DNA of 64,000 bases from Phoronis australis. Its lineage: Eukaryota > Phoronida > Phoronidae. Both the position numbers and the translations under genes were made by a program. This document shows positions 59,179 to 64,000 of the stretch, in pieces. The stretch spans positions 62,001-126,000 of the forward strand of contig NMRA01000554.1 of assembly GCA_002633005.1 (NCBI GenBank), written 5' to 3'. The notes under the pieces are model-generated. The model saw nothing but the letters and a program-made list of their open reading frames with translations. It was not told the origin of the DNA and searched no databases. Numbering within the stretch: the stretch's first letter is position 1; each line of letters opens with the position of its first letter.

Positions 59179-61430
59179 AATGTCATGTGCGAAGTAACTT
59201 ATGCTGTGACAACTTGGCATTTGTTTTTCTTGAAAAAACATCTACAAATGTCAATGTTTGCTAGTGCCCGGAAGCAACAAAATTACCGATATTCCAGCAG
59301 GAATCTTTGGGGACATCATTGTTGAAATTCTCACAAAATTTTTTTCCTGAAATATTTCTGAGATTTCAAAATACTTGGGAACGCAGCTTAAAGCAATTGA
59401 GAACACAAAGGATATGGCAATCAACAGTCTAGAGGCGCTGGTAAGATAGAGGTTATAGTTAAACCTTGATATAGCAGAGTATCATGCGTGGAATGTCTCC
59501 TTGAAAAATGTGTGATGCTTCATAAAGTGCTGGAATAATTTTCATCAAAAGCTGGGATTTATGTACACTGCTGTCAAGCTTACCTGCGGGTGCCCATTTG
59601 TGCTCAATTGTGAATTTCAACAATAGTGCATAAATCGCATAAATTGTGACATTTTATTGTTGTGTTGATGGCAATACAGCCCAAGGCCTGCTATCACTTA
59701 CCAATCAATCAGCATTTGTTACTTTCATATTCAATTGTCTATAACAGCCAACTGCAAGTCTCAAAGAAAGAAATGGTCTGTTGAAATAACGTTTTGTAAA
59801 CTCATAGAGTTAATCTGTGAGAAAGTGTCCCAGGTTAACCAAAAGACTTATTATCCAATCATAACCTCACATCCATCAGCCTTGATTAGTCTACAACAAA
59901 TCACATCTCCTCATCACAATACACATGCCTTTGCTGTGTGGGTAACAGAATCCTTCTCAATCTATAATTAGACCTATTTATCACTTCTTATCTTCCTGTC
60001 TCATTTAGTCCTATTTTTGTCATCAAATAAACCCCAGACATTCTTATGTCACTGCTGTTTGCCTAGGGCACAGTGACATTGACAGATACCTGTTTGGATT
60101 CACCAGCTTGGTGCAAAATGTTGCAAGCCATAATAAATGTTATATTGATGTGTTTAACTTCGGTAACATCACACACTCTTGTTCAGAACCCTCATTCCCT
60201 CCAGGAAGAGAGCGTTTGGTGTAGACCACTTAGCACTTTAAAATTGGTCTCTACCTATTCTTTTTACTCAGGTGAGAAGTGATTCTGGGTTTGCAAAGAA
60301 CCGGTTGTCACGATTCCATGAGATCGTGCTCGGTGCATAAAAAATAGCTGGCCGTGATGGACAAGCCAACTTGTAGCACTTGGTCTGAAGCAATTCGGAC
60401 CTTTCAGTTCCTTCTAAGTCCTTACATTGCCTACAATTTTGCTAAAGGACAATTTGAGACCAATTTCATAATAGCTTGTAAATGACATAAATCAAAAGTT
60501 GGTTTTTGTGATGGATGGCAGGTTTATGGCCAATTGTGGTAATTGAAAAGTTTGCAATATCTAAGCGTGAAACATTAATAGTCTTAAATTTTCATATAAT
60601 AATAATCACCTTTTCCGTCTGCTGTTGTGTGTGTGTGTGTTTTTATTGGTCGCTCACACTGGGGCCCCTTTGTGATCATATGGCATGAGTCTGCTGAGGA
60701 GGAGGTTAAAGACGAAAAAGTCTAGACTAACTGCATTACTTGGTGGTGTTTTATGTAATTTTTCAAATTACTCTTGTTCAATATCTGACTATGTACTTTA
60801 CAGATATTCATAAAGCAAGAAAAGTTTGAATAAATAGCCACTAAAATGCTTAAAAGGGGCGGAAGGGCATGGTAGAGGTATTAACACTGCTGCTTGTGTA
60901 ACCAGCATTGTACATTGTCTAGATGAATGTGGTAGTATCAAAAATGTTGCCACAAATATATAAGGGCCACAAATATATAAGATATAGTTGCTGGTGACAT
61001 TGCACTTCATGTGTGTCCAATCACTGCTGACATCGACACGTGATAAATTTCAACAATATCCTTGCCCCCTACAATGATAGGATGAATATGTATATAATAC
61101 ACACATACACTCACATCAAAGGTTTTCTCTGCATAGAATTTGAAAAAACGCCATTCTGTTTTTTTTTGAAGAGGAGGTATTGTTATTTTTTTCCTGAAAT
61201 TTATAACCAGTTCCAGGTTGTTGCAGATACCTGACACTTCATACACTGGAACAATAACCAACATTGTTCTCTGAGTTCAAGGAAAAGATTGTCAGCTTGA
61301 CTGGCTTAGGTTGTGCGATAGTTGGAGATAACATTGTGTTTGTCATTATGTAGGAGTGCTTATTTTATTATCAATGATATTATATTGTAATCTGACTCCA
61401 GTCTCTGACACTGGATATACTCACAAGTTA
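59179..61430 (+). repeat. Tandem duplication, copy 2 (2252 bp)
   Basis: The copy of 56939-59177 with scattered substitutions and small indels, including a ~21-bp insertion near 60887-60908. A single N at 59178 lies exactly at the junction. Confidence 0.95.
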
Positions 61431-63384
61431 ATCACTTTCATAGGGATGGCCAGTGAACACTGAACTGAGAGCTATGTACGGTACCTCGAATACAAATGAG
61501 CTCGGCTCATAGTTCACATCTGCGGCAAAAGTGAACCGTGGGGAATTTGCTTGGCGAAGTGTCGGGCGGTGTGGCGAATGTCTCACTTATTTGATTCTTA
61601 TTTCCGTAAATCCTCATAGTTACTGTATTGGTAAATAGAGGAAAGGATCTTGTCTCATAATTTGTTACAGTTTTAAGGTGGGACGTAATTTACGGAAAGT
61701 CATTTTGGGATAGTAGATTTTTAAATTTTGGAAATTCAATGTTGTGATAAGAATGACCAGTATAACGGCTCATATATCTGGACACCCCCTTGAAAAGTTC
61801 TGGCAAACCTCTTCAGAAATTGCATATCCTTCATGAGCTGTGAACTGGTAGCCACCACGGAGAGACATGGCGTGGTGCAGATTCCTTTTTTGGACTGATG
61901 GCAAACATTGCAGTAATTAAAGAGTGCATCCATCTGTTGTTTTCTGGATGCAGTGTGGCTAATGCCTTTTGTGTTGCTATCTTGTGGGAAAGCACTTGAT
62001 ATTTTTTTAATGTTCCCTTTTTGAGATGTCTGTAGTGGATGTTATCTTTTTGAATTGGAATGTTCTTTTTTCATCTCAAGACCTGAAAGATACCCTCTCT
62101 CTCACACTGTTGTGTTTCAATTAATTCAACTTCAATGTTTTTCTGGTGTTTCTGTTAAATAAATCCCCTTTCCACCGTTTTTGTTGGCCTTTGTTTACTT
62201 GTTGGCAACAAGGAACCAATAGTAGTTGATGTACTAAGCGCTCTTTTCATTATCTTTACACTGTTATAGTAGACCTAATGAGGTGCCACTTTTGCACCTT
62301 CATTTTGATGATTGCCTCTTACCAGGTATATTACTGTAGTGACTCATTTCTAGAATTTCAATGTCGCTACCTTCTGCTGTTTGTTTTTGGCTGATATTTC
62401 TTCTTTGTGTATTTTTCCTCAAGTCTCAGTTTGGCTGATACTAGGCTTTTTTGCATTTCCCCAAGTTTTTGCCTTCTCTGTTCTTGGTTTTAGGGTTTGG
62501 ATATTTTTTGTATTTTTTTGTTTTGTTCTCTTTGACTTTTCTGTCTGTTATTCAATCCTTTTGTAAGCCTCATGCTCACTCATTTTGCTCGGATGTGTGA
62601 GTTAACGTGAACAAACTAAAGTTTTGGAGAGTGCAACAGAGACCAGAACTAACAATGAACTGTACTGTAACAAGCAGAAAACGTGTCACTCGTCAAAACG
62701 TTTCCCCACTATTTGGATTTCATACTGGTATTAATTTAATCTGTTAAACATTATGAGCATTAACAAGTCCAAAAGCCTCAACAAAATAATGACAAGGTTA
62801 AAATGTGAGATGTTCTACTAGGTAATAGATTGTAAACGTTTTTCCCTAGTTTCAAGCATTTCATCATCCAAATGATATGTCTACTGTTTTATTCTTGGTT
62901 CAATGTACTTTTAGGACAACAATTTCAATTTCATTCAAGAGAGTTCATTCAATTTTTTTGTGAAACCGGATGTTTCTGTAGTGTTCGATCTCTTTCTTCA
63001 ACGAGAGTACAAAAACCACTTTTACCCCTTTTATTCCAAATTTACAAATTTTGTGACTAAACATAAAAGTACTTCCATTTAACCAGTGCATGTAGACCGG
63101 CCTGAACAGCAATATTTGCGTGTTTATGTTTTTATGATAGTATCTGTAGAGCAGTGTTATTGTAACAAACATAAGCTAATCAAGTAGCATGATACTTTAT
63201 TCTATAAGGCTATGAAGTGTGTTGCACAGCATTCTGCCCAACAGGTAAGGGAAATAAAGAATATATCGGGATAATTGATAAACCTGACATGTTAGGGCTC
63301 ATTTTATTTGGGGGACGGACACCACAGTGTACCAGGACTGTACAACCAGTCATCATGTGGCCCATTTACTACCAAGGCATAGAA

Positions 63385-63665
63385 ATTTACTATAGTGCCG
63401 TTCCTATGTGAAATTTAGTGCAAGTCAATCCCGTTACTTTTTCCACTAAAATTTTAATCAGATTTTTTGTATGTGGACACAGTTTACACCGTATTCTGAA
63501 TTTCACAAATTTGTCCAAACTAATACCAGGAAATTTTATATATTACTCAATGAAGAGTGGTATAGTACAAATGCCTGCCAATAGGAGCTACAAAAATACT
63601 GGTATTCTGGCAGCAGTCAGTATAAAACCTTGGGGACATGGCTTAAAAATCTCACATGGGGAGGG
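63385..63665 (+). repeat. Diverged relative of 56505-57115
   Basis: Shared blocks: GTGAAATTTAGTG, CCGTTACTTTTTCC, CTAAAA, a gapped GxACAxxxTTTAC, CCTGAATTT/TCTGAATTT, ACTAATACCA, then further right ATTCYRGCAG-CAGTCAG and CTTTGGGGACAT/CTTGGGGACAT. It indicates that the duplicated unit's left flank belongs to a dispersed repeat. Confidence 0.5.
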
Positions 63666-64000
63666 ACACTACAGATTGTTTGTCTCGCGTGACCAAGTAA
63701 AGGATGTCTAATCATGGCGATCTTATACTTCTATTGACCACCTGTAGCTTGTTTTTCATGAACACACCTGTCAAGTATAATGATTTTTGTGATCAATGAA
63801 TCATGTTTTCTCAAAACCGTGGCACAGTGATGGTTTGGACATTTTGCTCAAGAAATAACACAATCTAGAAGCATATCATTATTGACTTTTAAATTACTAT
63901 ATTTCCAATGTAAAATTTTTCTGTATAGGTTTAAAACTGACAAAAAAATTACATGAAATTCTGTTCAATAACCGCCTGTGTTGGAATTGCTTGACATAGC

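Larger units (their letters stand above)
50008..64000 (+). other. TMTC1: TMTC1 intron 2, at least 14 kb
   Basis: No further TMTC1 exon was found. It contains two short tandem duplications (52674-52770, 56393-56450), a MITE-like inverted-repeat element (55262-55638), the 2.25-kb tandem duplication (56939-61430) and a diverged partial copy of that unit's surroundings (63385-63665). The open frames that recur at 57502/59735, 57841/60073 and 58787/61040 are duplicates of the same chance frames. Confidence 0.6.

Noticed and set aside
57502-61264. Paired open frames repeated in both halves of the tandem duplication
   Set aside because: They are duplicates of the same short chance frames, with no splice structure or family similarity; their conservation reflects the recent duplication or artefact.
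1-64000. CRISPR array, operon or bacterial-type defence system
   Set aside because: The sequence is eukaryotic with spliced genes; no regularly spaced short repeats with unique spacers were seen.

Overview
This 64 kb window is nuclear DNA from an animal. The evidence is spliced genes with GT-AG introns, metazoan gene families, long AT-rich introns and many DNA transposons and retroelement relics. The strong similarity of the PRR5 and TMTC1 exons to their vertebrate counterparts, the compact LicD-type gene, Penelope-like and Kolobok-like elements, and what look like two haplotype copies joined at a single N suggest a polymorphic marine invertebrate, possibly a hemichordate or another invertebrate deuterostome. 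That placement is inference; no species marker is visible.

Layout. (1) 1-3600: the 3' end of a dead non-LTR retrotransposon (113-~660), then non-coding DNA with one dispersed repeat and a GGAC microsatellite. (2) 3606-6521, + strand: a complete seven-exon gene for a 257-residue, mostly coiled-coil protein that I do not recognise. (3) 9302-30812, + strand: a complete eight-exon PRR5/PRR5L (Protor) gene of 300 codons, a TORC2-associated HbrB-domain protein; all splice phases agree and every exon aligns with the human family. Its introns are transposon nests: a Kolobok-like element (14702-17726) interrupted by an inverted Penelope-like insertion with hammerhead-ribozyme-like cores (15912-17188), a 1.67 kb Kolobok-like element with TTAA target duplications (20224-21890), a Mutator-like MITE (23278-23589) and dispersed repeats. 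(4) 30813-34700: repeats, a tRNA-derived SINE head and a palindromic satellite beside an assembly gap. (5) 34764-35555, - strand: an intronless LicD/fukutin-type membrane protein with a TATA box, and upstream of it a 357-bp imperfect hairpin (35925-36281) and a 270-bp MITE. (6) 39385-64000, + strand: the first two coding exons of TMTC1 (39385-39755, 49830-50007) separated by a 10 kb intron; the rest of the gene is not found and presumably lies beyond the window. The following intron holds a 2.25 kb near-identical tandem duplication (56939-61430) with one N exactly at the join.

The genes do not form an operon or pathway; they are ordinary neighbours. The most unusual item is the element at 20224-21890. 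On one strand it carries a decayed THAP-domain/Cys-rich transposase N-terminus. On the other it carries a short open frame with the Trp-Cys-x-Cys-x2-Cys ... Cys-x-Cys-Cys signature of the P2X7 receptor C-terminal (ballast) domain.

Assembly gaps: 16356-16678, 34285-34467, 42314-42317 and one N at 59178.
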